Assembly: GCF_022347785.1 (NCBI RefSeq)
Contig: NZ_JAKRGA010000001.1
Location: forward strand, 434,001 to 498,000
Source of the DNA: Psychrobium sp. MM17-31
GTDB lineage: Bacteria > Pseudomonadota > Gammaproteobacteria > Enterobacterales > Psychrobiaceae
Direction of reading: 5' to 3'
DNA: 64,000 nt
Positions 27,495-34,271 of this stretch are shown piece after piece (the first letter of the stretch is position 1; each line of letters opens with the position of its first letter). Position numbers and translations under genes: made by a program. The notes beneath the pieces were generated by a model. The model saw only the letters and a list, made by a program, of their open reading frames with translations, was not told where the DNA came from and made no database searches.

Positions 27495-27641
27495 ATGTTC
27501 ACTTTCTCCAAGAGAAAAAACCGACAAAAATTACAACGTTAGAATTTAAAGCTTTGACTTAAAATCGTTTTATTATTAGATTTGTGGGCAATTTAAAAAA
27601 TAGCGTGCTGTTTTTATTGTGCATGCGTGATAAATACACTG

Positions 27642-28731
27642 TTAGGTGTTCAATCAAATTTCGTGCAACATAGTACCTCAAAGGAAAGATAAATAGAAAA
27701 TGGCAAAGCCAAGAATATTCATTAGTTCAACTTATTATGATTTAAAACATATTCGCAACAGTATTGAGAGATTTGTTTCTGATCTAGGCTATGAATCAGT
27801 ATTGTTTGAAAGTGGCGACATCCCTTTCGATCATCAAGATCCATTAGACGAATCATGCTACAAAGAAATAGAAACATGTCATATATTTGTTCTCATTATT
27901 GGTGGTAGATATGGTTCCTCTGTTTCGAATGAAGAAAACTCATTACCTGAAGATGAACTAGAAAAACACTATCATCACTTCAACTCGATTACGCGAAAAG
28001 AATATGAGACAGCTAAAAAACTAGATCTGCCAATATATATATTTGTAGACAAAGGGGTTTCCGCAGAATATCAAACCTATAAAGAAAATAGAGAAAATAC
28101 ATCTATAAAATATGCTCATGTAGATAGCGTAAATATCTTTAAACTTTTAGATTCTATTCACTTACAGAGAAGAAACAATCTAGTCAGAGAGTTTGAAAAA
28201 TTTGATGACATCTCTTCATGGCTAAGAGAGCAATGGTCAGGACTTTTTGCTAAATATTTATCAAATAGATCCTCTGAATCCAACTTAAAATCATTAGCTA
28301 GGCAACTAGGTAACTTAGAAGATGTTGCAAGCGCTTTAAAAGATTACTCGGAAAACCTTCTAATAAATGTAAGTCCCCAGAACTCAGAACAACTTATCTC
28401 TGAAACTAATGAAAAACTTAAACATAAAAAAGAACTGAGCATCTTTGAAAGCTATAGATTTATCAAGCACTTAATTAATGACCATGGCGCTGATCCTGAA
28501 AAGCTTTTTGATGTATTTGTAGTATCTAAAACCTTAACTCAGTTTAAAAACAAGGCTAATGAGATGTTGCCAGAGGGGAAGACTTGCGGAGCATTTATTA
28601 GCCCTAAAGTAAGATTTGAGTTAGAAGATTTGCGAGAAGAATTAGATCTCAATGAATGGAAAAGGATGCCCCGGAGAAAAACACCTAACAAGTAAATCCA
28701 GGTGACGCCTACGGCGCACCTGATTTAGGCG
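27642..28731 (+). mobile_element. Single integron gene cassette (DUF4062 cargo) at a non-integron site
   Basis: The left boundary is G^TTAGGT (27641-27647) and the right boundary is G^TTAGAG (28731-28737). In an excised circle, the left end would supply an R' box GTTAGGT, the exact reverse complement of the R'' box ACCTAAC at 28683-28689. The attC hairpin between them is well formed. The cassette is 1090 bases with one gene in the orientation expected, a 58-base leader, and its stop codon inside the attC. No integrase gene, attI or second attC is seen, so this looks like a lone cassette placed by integrase at a secondary GTT site. Confidence 0.82.
27700..28695 (+). CDS. DUF4062 domain protein, integron cassette cargo
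   Basis: The N-terminal part (KPRIFISSTYYDLKHIRNSI, residues 3-22; ETCHIFVLIIGGRYGSS, about 59-75) is the DUF4062 domain, a nucleotide-binding-like alpha/beta fold often found at the N-terminus of STAND-type and other predicted signalling or defence proteins. The remaining 240 residues are helical and charged with no domain I recognise. It has no membrane segment. The gene is clearly more AT-rich than its neighbours and sits inside an integron cassette, so it is acquired. An AAGG site precedes the ATG. A defence role is inference only. Confidence 0.85.
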   Translation: MAKPRIFISSTYYDLKHIRNSIERFVSDLGYESVLFESGDIPFDHQDPLDESCYKEIETCHIFVLIIGGRYGSSVSNEENSLPEDELEKHYHHFNSITRKEYETAKKLDLPIYIFVDKGVSAEYQTYKENRENTSIKYAHVDSVNIFKLLDSIHLQRRNNLVREFEKFDDISSWLREQWSGLFAKYLSNRSSESNLKSLARQLGNLEDVASALKDYSENLLINVSPQNSEQLISETNEKLKHKKELSIFESYRFIKHLINDHGADPEKLFDVFVVSKTLTQFKNKANEMLPEGKTCGAFISPKVRFELEDLREELDLNEWKRMPRRKTPNK

Positions 28732-28737
28732 TTAGAG
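28683..28737 (+). repeat. attC recombination site of the integron cassette
   Basis: R'' box ACCTAAC, then an arm TAAATC-C-AGGTG-A-CGCC, loop TAC, arm GGCG-CACCT-GATTTA, then GGC and R' box GTTAGAG. Fifteen base pairs form with only two unpaired bases, C28699 and A28705, both on the same arm. On the bottom strand these are G and T, the pattern of extrahelical bases that IntI recognises. Size and layout match short attC sites such as that of aadA cassettes. The terminal TAGAG belongs to the host site. Confidence 0.85.
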
Positions 28738-28754
28738 CTATCGAGGGTATATTA

Positions 28755-28890
28755 GTGAAAAAAAGGACACCCACAAATTTCTCTATGATTTTTAACCCTT
28801 TACGACTGTAACAAACAAAAAGCTCAGTAATTAACAATAATTACTGAGCTTTTTTATTCAATTTTAACAGCCACGATTGATTAAAAAATT
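28755..28890 (+). repeat. Non-coding repeat unit, copy 1
   Basis: The unit contains GGACACCCA, then TTCTCTATGATTTTTAA, then a hairpin with AAGCTCAG/CTGAGCTT, then CACGATTGAT. The same order recurs at 28929-29060 with divergence. It belongs to the 410-base gap after the integron cassette, in which I see no gene. Similar GGACACCC-bearing units occur near REP-associated transposases in related bacteria; that link is from memory and unproven here. Confidence 0.65.
28817..28856. terminator. Strong hairpin with T run (inside repeat copy 1)
   Basis: A 13-bp perfect stem AAGCTCAGTAATT/AATTACTGAGCTT with a short loop is followed by TTTTTATT on the plus strand and has an A run on the other side. It can act as a bidirectional terminator and would end transcripts leaving the DUF4062 cassette. 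Confidence 0.7.
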
Positions 28891-28928
28891 CAATCTCTCC
28901 CTACACTAAATTTTCTTCATTCTTCCGC

Positions 28929-29060
28929 ATTGAGAAAAAGGGACACCCAAAAAATTCTCTTTGATTTTTAAAGTATTACAATTTCACTTCCCAATAAAGC
29001 TCAGCAAATAAAAATAATTGCTGAGCTTTAACGCCCACAATCGATACGAAATCAAATGGA
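28929..29060 (+). repeat. Non-coding repeat unit, copy 2
   Basis: This copy carries GGGACACCCA, TTCTCTTTGATTTTTAA, a hairpin AAAGCTCAGCAA/TTGCTGAGCTTT at 28996-29029, and CACAATCGAT, in the same order and spacing as copy 1. Changes in one stem arm are matched in the other (TAATT in copy 1, CAA in copy 2), so the hairpin appears to be maintained. Confidence 0.65.
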
Positions 29061-29105
29061 TTCATTGGACATCATTAACCAACAAATAAAAACCAAGGAA
29101 ACTCA

Positions 29106-29510
29106 GTGATAACCATTGATAACTTCACCATTGAAAAGCATCAGGGTGACTACGAAAACAGGCCGTTAAAGTCAGCCCTGCACTTCAATGGTGAAAAGTT
29201 AAATTTAAAGGTATCTGGCTATGTTATTGAAAAGCAGTTTGAACTGCCCAATTACTTCCTACTGCTCATAAATTGGGATTGCCCGTTCGAGGAAGGATGC
29301 GAGATTGTTGTATTAAATAAGGACTTTAAAATTGTTGGCAACTACAGCTTTACGCCGTTTTATCACAGCTATTTATTAACGAGCTTTTGCGAACTATCAG
29401 CCAATCAATATCAGTTAGTTTTTAATGACTCTGATAGCTTCGAACTAATCGTCAACTACCCCAAACGTCGCTTATTTAGCAAAGTTGTTTGCGTAAATAA
29501 GATCAATTAG
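29106..29510 (+). CDS. Hypothetical protein (134 aa), GTG start
   Basis: I do not recognise this protein. It begins with GTG; AAGGAA lies 5 bases upstream, which supports the start. The sequence is rich in beta-forming and aromatic residues (LPNYFLLLINWDCPFEEGCE, FTPFYHSYLLTSFCEL) with no signal peptide or membrane segment, and it would be a small single-domain soluble protein. It is AT-rich, between a duplicated non-coding unit and a toxin-antitoxin pair, which fits accessory DNA. An immunity-like or antitoxin-like role would be a guess. Confidence 0.65.
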   Translation: MITIDNFTIEKHQGDYENRPLKSALHFNGEKLNLKVSGYVIEKQFELPNYFLLLINWDCPFEEGCEIVVLNKDFKIVGNYSFTPFYHSYLLTSFCELSANQYQLVFNDSDSFELIVNYPKRRLFSKVVCVNKIN

Positions 29511-29685
29511 AAGAATAATAAAATTGAGGTAGCACTGTTATTAAAGCTGCTTCTATCAATTTTCACATAATCAAAAACAACACTTCAGATCATAGTCTAC
29601 GCTAAGTTATCAAAGTGAATTATCCCCAGTTTGCGGCCAAGCGAGCTGGATAACCGCCTTTGTTAAACGTTGAAAACATACCCTA

Positions 29686-30063
29686 ATGGAGTATACTTTG
29701 ATTTACAAAACCAGAGTTTTTGCTTCTTTAACTAAAAAAGAAACTATATCGGACAATGATCTAATCACTGCTTGCTTGGAAATGAGCGATGGTCTTTTCG
29801 ATGCGGACTTAGGTGGTAACCTTTATAAAAAACGTATTGCCTCAGGTAATAAAGGTAAAAGTGGTGGCTACCGTACAATTGTCGGCGCAGTCATTGGAGA
29901 CAGATATTTTTTCCTGTATGCCTTTGCGAAAAGTGATAGAGCAAATATCAATGCTAAAGAAAAACTGGCATTAAAAGAGTTAGCAAAAGAGATTTTAGCG
30001 TTTGAAGAGAAAGAGATTAACCAACTAGTAAAAGATGGTGAATTGATTAAGGTAGGTAAATGA
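29686..30063 (+). CDS. RelE/HigB-like toxin of a type II toxin-antitoxin system
   Basis: The 125-residue product matches the RelE-type family in which the toxin precedes a helix-turn-helix antitoxin. The conserved block is visible: LYKKRIASGNKGKSGGYRTI (residues about 46-65) and DRYFFLYAFAKSDRANI (about 73-89). Such toxins usually cut mRNA at the ribosome; here that is by family. The ATG has a weak AATGGAG site overlapping it. It overlaps the antitoxin gene by 4 bases. Confidence 0.88.
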   Translation: MEYTLIYKTRVFASLTKKETISDNDLITACLEMSDGLFDADLGGNLYKKRIASGNKGKSGGYRTIVGAVIGDRYFFLYAFAKSDRANINAKEKLALKELAKEILAFEEKEINQLVKDGELIKVGK

Positions 30064-30365
30064 TGAGTGACATTCTAAAGGCAGTTCATGACACAGCGAA
30101 AGGCTTGCAAGATTCAGGAGCTATCAGCAAAACAACTATGAGAAAGTTTGATGCCCTATGTCTAACCACAATACATGAATTTACGCCGGAACAAGTAAAA
30201 TCGCTTCGAAAGAAAAACAACCTTTCACAGCCTGTCTTTGCGCAGTATCTAAATGTCAGTGATAAGTTAGTGAAAAAATGGGAACAAGGTGAAAGCAAAC
30301 CAAGAGGCGCGGCATTGAAAATGCTTTCTCTCGCCGAAAAGAAAGGCTTGGAAGCTATTGCATAA
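30060..30365 (+). CDS. NadS-type helix-turn-helix antitoxin
   Basis: The 101-residue product has a short N-terminal segment and a Xre-type helix-turn-helix (about residues 40-90; VKSLRKKNNLSQPVFAQYL, then KLVKKWEQGESKPRGAALKM). This is the partner that binds the RelE-like toxin and represses the operon. Two possible ATG starts lie at 30060 and 30063. The overlap with the toxin stop implies coupled translation. Confidence 0.88.
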   Translation: MMSDILKAVHDTAKGLQDSGAISKTTMRKFDALCLTTIHEFTPEQVKSLRKKNNLSQPVFAQYLNVSDKLVKKWEQGESKPRGAALKMLSLAEKKGLEAIA

Positions 30366-30402
30366 CCATAGAAAAAAGAAATTAGAAATTTAGAAGGCAT
30401 GT

Positions 30403-30438
30403 AAATATTGCTGGTTAGGTAAGTAACCAGCAATATTT
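30403..30438. terminator. Long hairpin between convergent antitoxin and synthetase genes
   Basis: A perfect 15-bp stem AAATATTGCTGGTTA/TAACCAGCAATATTT closes a 6-base loop. It lies between the ends of the antitoxin (plus) and the acyl-CoA synthetase (minus). It lacks a long T run on either side, so termination would be of the bidirectional, stem-driven kind. Confidence 0.55.
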
Positions 30439-30450
30439 AACAACACTAAC

Positions 30451-32331
30451 CTACAACACCGCCGACAACGTTTCTAACACTGACTCATCTTCGATTGTCG
30501 CTGGCACAACAAACTCATCGCCGTTGGCCATTTTCTTCATAGTGGCTCGAAGAATTTTACCTGAGCGAGTCTTTGGCAATTTCTCAACACAGTGCACACG
30601 CTTAAACGCCGCTACTGCGCCAACTTGTTCACGCACCAATGATACTAACTCTTTGCTCACTTCTTCGGCTGATTTGTTGTTGCCACTACTTAATACAACT
30701 AACGCTAATGGCAATTCGCCTTTTAGTTCATCGTTGACACCAATCACTGCGCCCTCGGCGACACTTGGGTGATCACAAATCACTTCTTCCATGCGGCCAG
30801 TAGATAAACGGTGCCCTGCTACGTTAATCACATCATCGATACGGTTCATTACAAATAGGTAATCATCCTCATCTAAATAGCCAGCATCACCTGTTAGGTA
30901 ATACCCTTCGATTTGGCTTAGATAAGCGTCGTAGAAACGTTCGTTGTTATTCCACAGTGTTGGCAGTGTGCCCGGCGGTAATGGCAGTTTTGCGACTATC
31001 ATGCCTGATTGGCCTTGCGGCACTTGCTCGCCAAATTCATCGACGATTTGCACGTCGTATCCTGGTACGGCACGTGCTGGAGAGCCAGCTTTAACTTCAC
31101 TTGGGCAGCTACCTAATAAGTTAGACGCCATTGGCCAGCCAGTTTCGGTTTGCCACCAGTGATCGATCACAGGAATTTGTAATTGGTCTTGCGCCCAATG
31201 CAAGGTTGCTGGGTCACAACGCTCGCCAGCAAGGTATAGTGCATTAAGACATGAAATATCGTATTTCTTAATAAACTCACCGTCAGGATCACAGCCGCGA
31301 AGTGCGCGGAATGCCGTTGGTGCAGTAAAGAAGCTTTTCACATTATATTCACTAATAATGCGCCAGAATGTGCCAGCATCTGGTGTACCTATTGGCTTAC
31401 CTTCGAATACTACCGTCGTCGAGCGATTGATAAGCGGGCCATAACAAATAAAAGAATGGCCTACTACCCAACCAACATCCGATGCCGCCCAGAACACTTC
31501 GCCTGGTTTCACGTTGTAAACGTGCTTCATTGACCACGCTAGCGCCACCGCATGACCGCCGTTATCGCGCACCACGCCTTTAGGCTGCCCTGTGGTTCCA
31601 GAGGTATATAAAATGTAGAGTGGATCTGTCGCCGCAACACTAACACAGCCCACAGGCTCAGCAGCTTCAACAGCTTCGTTCCAATCGACGTCACGACCAG
31701 CAGTCATTTCAGCAGTCAGCTGTGGGCGCTGCAGAATAATTGTATGCGTTGGTTTGTTAGCGGCAATCTCGATGGCTTCGTCAAGCAGTGGCTTGTACGC
31801 AACAAGACGATTAGGTTCAATACCACATGAGGCGCTTAGAATTAGTTTAGGTTTCGCATCATCAATTCGTGTTGCGAGCTCTGGCGCAGCAAAACCACCA
31901 AAAACTACTGAGTGAATCGCGCCAATACGCGCACAAGCGAGCATACCAATTACGGCTTCAGCGACCATTGGCATATAAATGACCACAGTATCGCCTTTCG
32001 TCACACCAAGATTGGTCATCGCGCCAGCAAGTCTTGCTACTTTGTCTTGTAGCTCATTAAAGGTCAGTTGGTATTTTACGTCGGTAACTGGTGAATCATA
32101 AATAATAGCGGCTTGTTCGCCATAACCATCTTCAACGTGTCTATCGACGGCGTTGTAACAGGTGTTTAGCTCCGCACCTTTAAACCAGCGATAAAAAGGT
32201 TTGTTGCTGTCATCAAGAATTTCATCGGCTTCTTTATTCCAGCTAATGGCTTTGGCGGCTTCGCCCCAGTAGCCTCGTGGATCGTCGATGGCGTGTTGTT
32301 TGAGTGTTTGATAGTCGAGTTGCTCAGTCAT
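30451..32331 (-). CDS. prpE: Propionyl-CoA synthetase-like acyl-CoA ligase (PrpE/ACSS3 type)
   Basis: An AMP-forming acyl-CoA synthetase that activates a short-chain acid, most likely propionate, to its CoA ester. The 626-residue product has the PrpE-like N-terminal segment (PFYRWFKGAELNTCYNAVDR), the phosphate loop YTSGTTGQPKGV, the WWQTETGWP motif and the C-terminal active lysine in PKTRSGKILR. The ATG at 32331 gives the usual start; a longer frame reaches 32358. It is divergent from liuR across 233 bases, so shared control by LiuR is possible. Acetate as substrate cannot be excluded from sequence alone. Confidence 0.85.
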   Translation of the reverse strand: MTEQLDYQTLKQHAIDDPRGYWGEAAKAISWNKEADEILDDSNKPFYRWFKGAELNTCYNAVDRHVEDGYGEQAAIIYDSPVTDVKYQLTFNELQDKVARLAGAMTNLGVTKGDTVVIYMPMVAEAVIGMLACARIGAIHSVVFGGFAAPELATRIDDAKPKLILSASCGIEPNRLVAYKPLLDEAIEIAANKPTHTIILQRPQLTAEMTAGRDVDWNEAVEAAEPVGCVSVAATDPLYILYTSGTTGQPKGVVRDNGGHAVALAWSMKHVYNVKPGEVFWAASDVGWVVGHSFICYGPLINRSTTVVFEGKPIGTPDAGTFWRIISEYNVKSFFTAPTAFRALRGCDPDGEFIKKYDISCLNALYLAGERCDPATLHWAQDQLQIPVIDHWWQTETGWPMASNLLGSCPSEVKAGSPARAVPGYDVQIVDEFGEQVPQGQSGMIVAKLPLPPGTLPTLWNNNERFYDAYLSQIEGYYLTGDAGYLDEDDYLFVMNRIDDVINVAGHRLSTGRMEEVICDHPSVAEGAVIGVNDELKGELPLALVVLSSGNNKSAEEVSKELVSLVREQVGAVAAFKRVHCVEKLPKTRSGKILRATMKKMANGDEFVVPATIEDESVLETLSAVL

Positions 32332-32512
32332 TGTTCTTGTTCTCATTCTTCTAATCAATGTTGACTATAACTAACACGTTAAAGAGCCGCTTAAATATTA
32401 GACTTAGTGTTGAGTGGCAGATAAATTGCTGTTTAGGCTTGATAATAACTAGGTATCTCCATTAGTCTAACAAGACAAAAGTGGTAATTGGTTCTGGAGT
32501 TACGAAAAATAA

Positions 32513-32536
32513 CTTTACCTTTACGTAAACTTCAAG
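32513..32536. promoter_or_regulatory. Probable LiuR operator in the prpE-liuR gap
   Basis: The perfect palindrome TTTACGTAAA (32520-32529) lies within the wider imperfect dyad CTTTAC...CTTCAAG. A -10-like TATAAA follows at 32542. MerR-type regulators bind such dyads between promoter elements, and LiuR sites I recall from Shewanella-like genomes have a TTTACGTAAAC core. The assignment rests on position and symmetry. Confidence 0.6.
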
Positions 32537-32564
32537 TACCGTATAAAAAATTCAGGAGTTATGC

Positions 32565-32951
32565 ATGATAGATTCACAAAAAACATTTTCGATAAGCGAC
32601 TTATCAAAAGAGTTTGACGTTACAACTCGAAGCATTCGCTTTTACGAAGATCAAGGGTTAATGAAACCAACCCGCCGTGGACAAACACGTATTTACAGCC
32701 CGCAAGATCGCGTGCGACTGAAACTGATTTTACGCGGTAAACGCCTTGGCTTTTCACTTGCTGAAACCAGACGTTTATTCGACTTATATGACGCCGACCG
32801 CTCAAGCGTTCAGCAGCTACACACCATGTTGTCGTTGATTGATGAAAAGAAACAACATCTGCAACAACAAATGGAAGACATCACCGTCGTGCTGATGGAG
32901 CTAAGCTCGGTAGAAACCCGCTGTAGAGCGGAATTAAAAGAATTAAGCTAA
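32565..32951 (+). CDS. liuR: MerR-family transcriptional regulator of leucine degradation
   Basis: LiuR controls branched-chain amino acid degradation in many gammaproteobacteria. The 128-residue product has the MerR winged helix-turn-helix (DVTTRSIRFYEDQGLMKPTR, residues about 18-37; QTRIYSPQDRVRLKLILRG) and a C-terminal coiled-coil dimer helix. AGGAG lies 7 bases before the ATG. It is the first gene of the liu operon, 21 bases before liuA. Confidence 0.92.
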   Translation: MIDSQKTFSISDLSKEFDVTTRSIRFYEDQGLMKPTRRGQTRIYSPQDRVRLKLILRGKRLGFSLAETRRLFDLYDADRSSVQQLHTMLSLIDEKKQHLQQQMEDITVVLMELSSVETRCRAELKELS

Positions 32952-32972
32952 AAATAGCCAATGGAGCCCACT

Positions 32973-34142
32973 ATGTTATCTACATTTAGTTCACTAAATT
33001 TCAATCACGGCGAAACTATCGACATGTTGCGCGATACTGTTAACGCCTTTGCTCGCGACGAAATCGCACCACGCGCTGAGCAAATCGATTTAGACAACGA
33101 ATTCCCTGCCGATTTATGGCGCAAAATGGGTGACATGGGCTTATTGGGTATTACCGTTTCAGAAGAGTTTGGCGGTGTGGACATGGGTTACTTAGCCCAC
33201 ATGGTAGCAATGCAAGAAATCAGCCGCGCGTCAGCGTCTGTTGGTTTAAGCTACGGCGCACACTCTAACCTTTGTGTTAACCAAATCTACAAAAACGGTA
33301 ACCAAGCACAAAAAGAAAAATACTTACCAAAACTTGTGAGCGGTGAGCACATCGGCGCACTAGCAATGAGTGAGCCAAACGCGGGTTCTGACGTAGTTTC
33401 ATTAAAACTACACGCGCGTAAAGAAGGCGATAAATACATTCTAAACGGCAACAAAATGTGGATCACCAATGGTCCAAATGCCGAAACTTACGTAGTTTAC
33501 GCAAAGACAGACGTTAACGCGGGTTCACGCGGTATCACAGCATTCATCATCGAGCGCGGTTTCAAAGGTTTCTCTCAAGCACAAAAGCTAGACAAACTAG
33601 GTATGCGTGGTTCAAACACCTGTGAATTAGTATTTGAAGACTGTGAAGTACCAGAAGAGAACATTCTTGGCGAGCTAAACGGTGGCGTTAAAGTATTAAT
33701 GAGCGGCCTAGACTACGAGCGCGTAGTACTAACAGGTGGCCCACTAGGCATCATGGATGCGTGTATGGACATCGTTGTTCCTTACATTCACGACCGTCAG
33801 CAGTTTGGTAAATCAATCGGTGAGTTCCAACTAATTCAAGGCAAAATCGCCGACATGTACACACAAATGAATGCAGCTAAATCATACGCTTATGCTGTTG
33901 CAGCATCTTGTGATCGCGGCGAAACAACGCGTAAAGACAGTGCGGGTATCATTTTATACAGCGCCGAGCTAGCAACTAAGATGGCATTAGATGCAATCCA
34001 ACTGCTAGGCGGTAACGGTTACATCAATGAGTTTGCAACGGGTCGTTTACTACGTGACGCTAAACTTTATGAAATTGGCGCGGGTACTTCAGAAATCCGC
34101 CGTATGCTAATCGGCCGTGAGTTGTTTAACGAATCTAAATAA
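32973..34142 (+). CDS. liuA: Isovaleryl-CoA dehydrogenase
   Basis: LiuA oxidises isovaleryl-CoA to 3-methylcrotonyl-CoA, using FAD and passing electrons to ETF. The start at 32973 ([10 protein letters not shown]) has GGAG 6 bases upstream and gives 389 residues, the usual length. Acyl-CoA dehydrogenase motifs are clear ([37 protein letters not shown]), and E249 in GLDYERVVL is the position of the catalytic base in isovaleryl-CoA dehydrogenases. It follows liuR directly. Confidence 0.95.
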   Translation: MLSTFSSLNFNHGETIDMLRDTVNAFARDEIAPRAEQIDLDNEFPADLWRKMGDMGLLGITVSEEFGGVDMGYLAHMVAMQEISRASASVGLSYGAHSNLCVNQIYKNGNQAQKEKYLPKLVSGEHIGALAMSEPNAGSDVVSLKLHARKEGDKYILNGNKMWITNGPNAETYVVYAKTDVNAGSRGITAFIIERGFKGFSQAQKLDKLGMRGSNTCELVFEDCEVPEENILGELNGGVKVLMSGLDYERVVLTGGPLGIMDACMDIVVPYIHDRQQFGKSIGEFQLIQGKIADMYTQMNAAKSYAYAVAASCDRGETTRKDSAGIILYSAELATKMALDAIQLLGGNGYINEFATGRLLRDAKLYEIGAGTSEIRRMLIGRELFNESK

Positions 34143-34169
34143 TTCATCCACGATTAGAACTCAGTTCGC

Positions 34170-34244
34170 TAACGGTGCTATACCTCCCCTTTTGTACCCG
34201 CAGGCTTTGGGCAATCGCCAAAGATTGCGGGGATAGCACCGTTA
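34170..34244. repeat. 75-base imperfect palindrome between liuA and liuB
   Basis: The outer stem TAACGGTGCTAT/ATAGCACCGTTA is 12 bp and perfect. Inside it lie CCCGCA/TGCGGG and then CTTTGG/CCAAAG around a 7-base loop, so the whole 75 bases can fold as one branched or stacked hairpin. It ends 13 bases before the ribosome site of liuB. There is no T run, so it is not a normal terminator; an mRNA processing or stability element, or an intergenic repeat, is more likely. Confidence 0.75.
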
Positions 34245-34271
34245 CCTTTAACAAGGTAAAGGAGCCCACTT

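Noticed and set aside
27536-27545. ACGTTAGAAT as an R' site ending an older attC upstream of the cassette
   Set aside because: It does not fit GTTRRRY and no complementary box or hairpin lies within 130 bases on its left.
30412-30418. GTTAGGT inside the hairpin after the antitoxin, identical to the cassette R' box
   Set aside because: It is explained by the perfect terminator-like stem around it and has no attC arms or matching R'' box.
28732-30450. A second integron cassette directly after the first, carrying the orphan gene or the toxin-antitoxin pair
   Set aside because: A cassette beginning TTAGAGC would need GCTCTAAC near its end, and one beginning TTAAAC would need GTTTAAC; neither is found before prpE.
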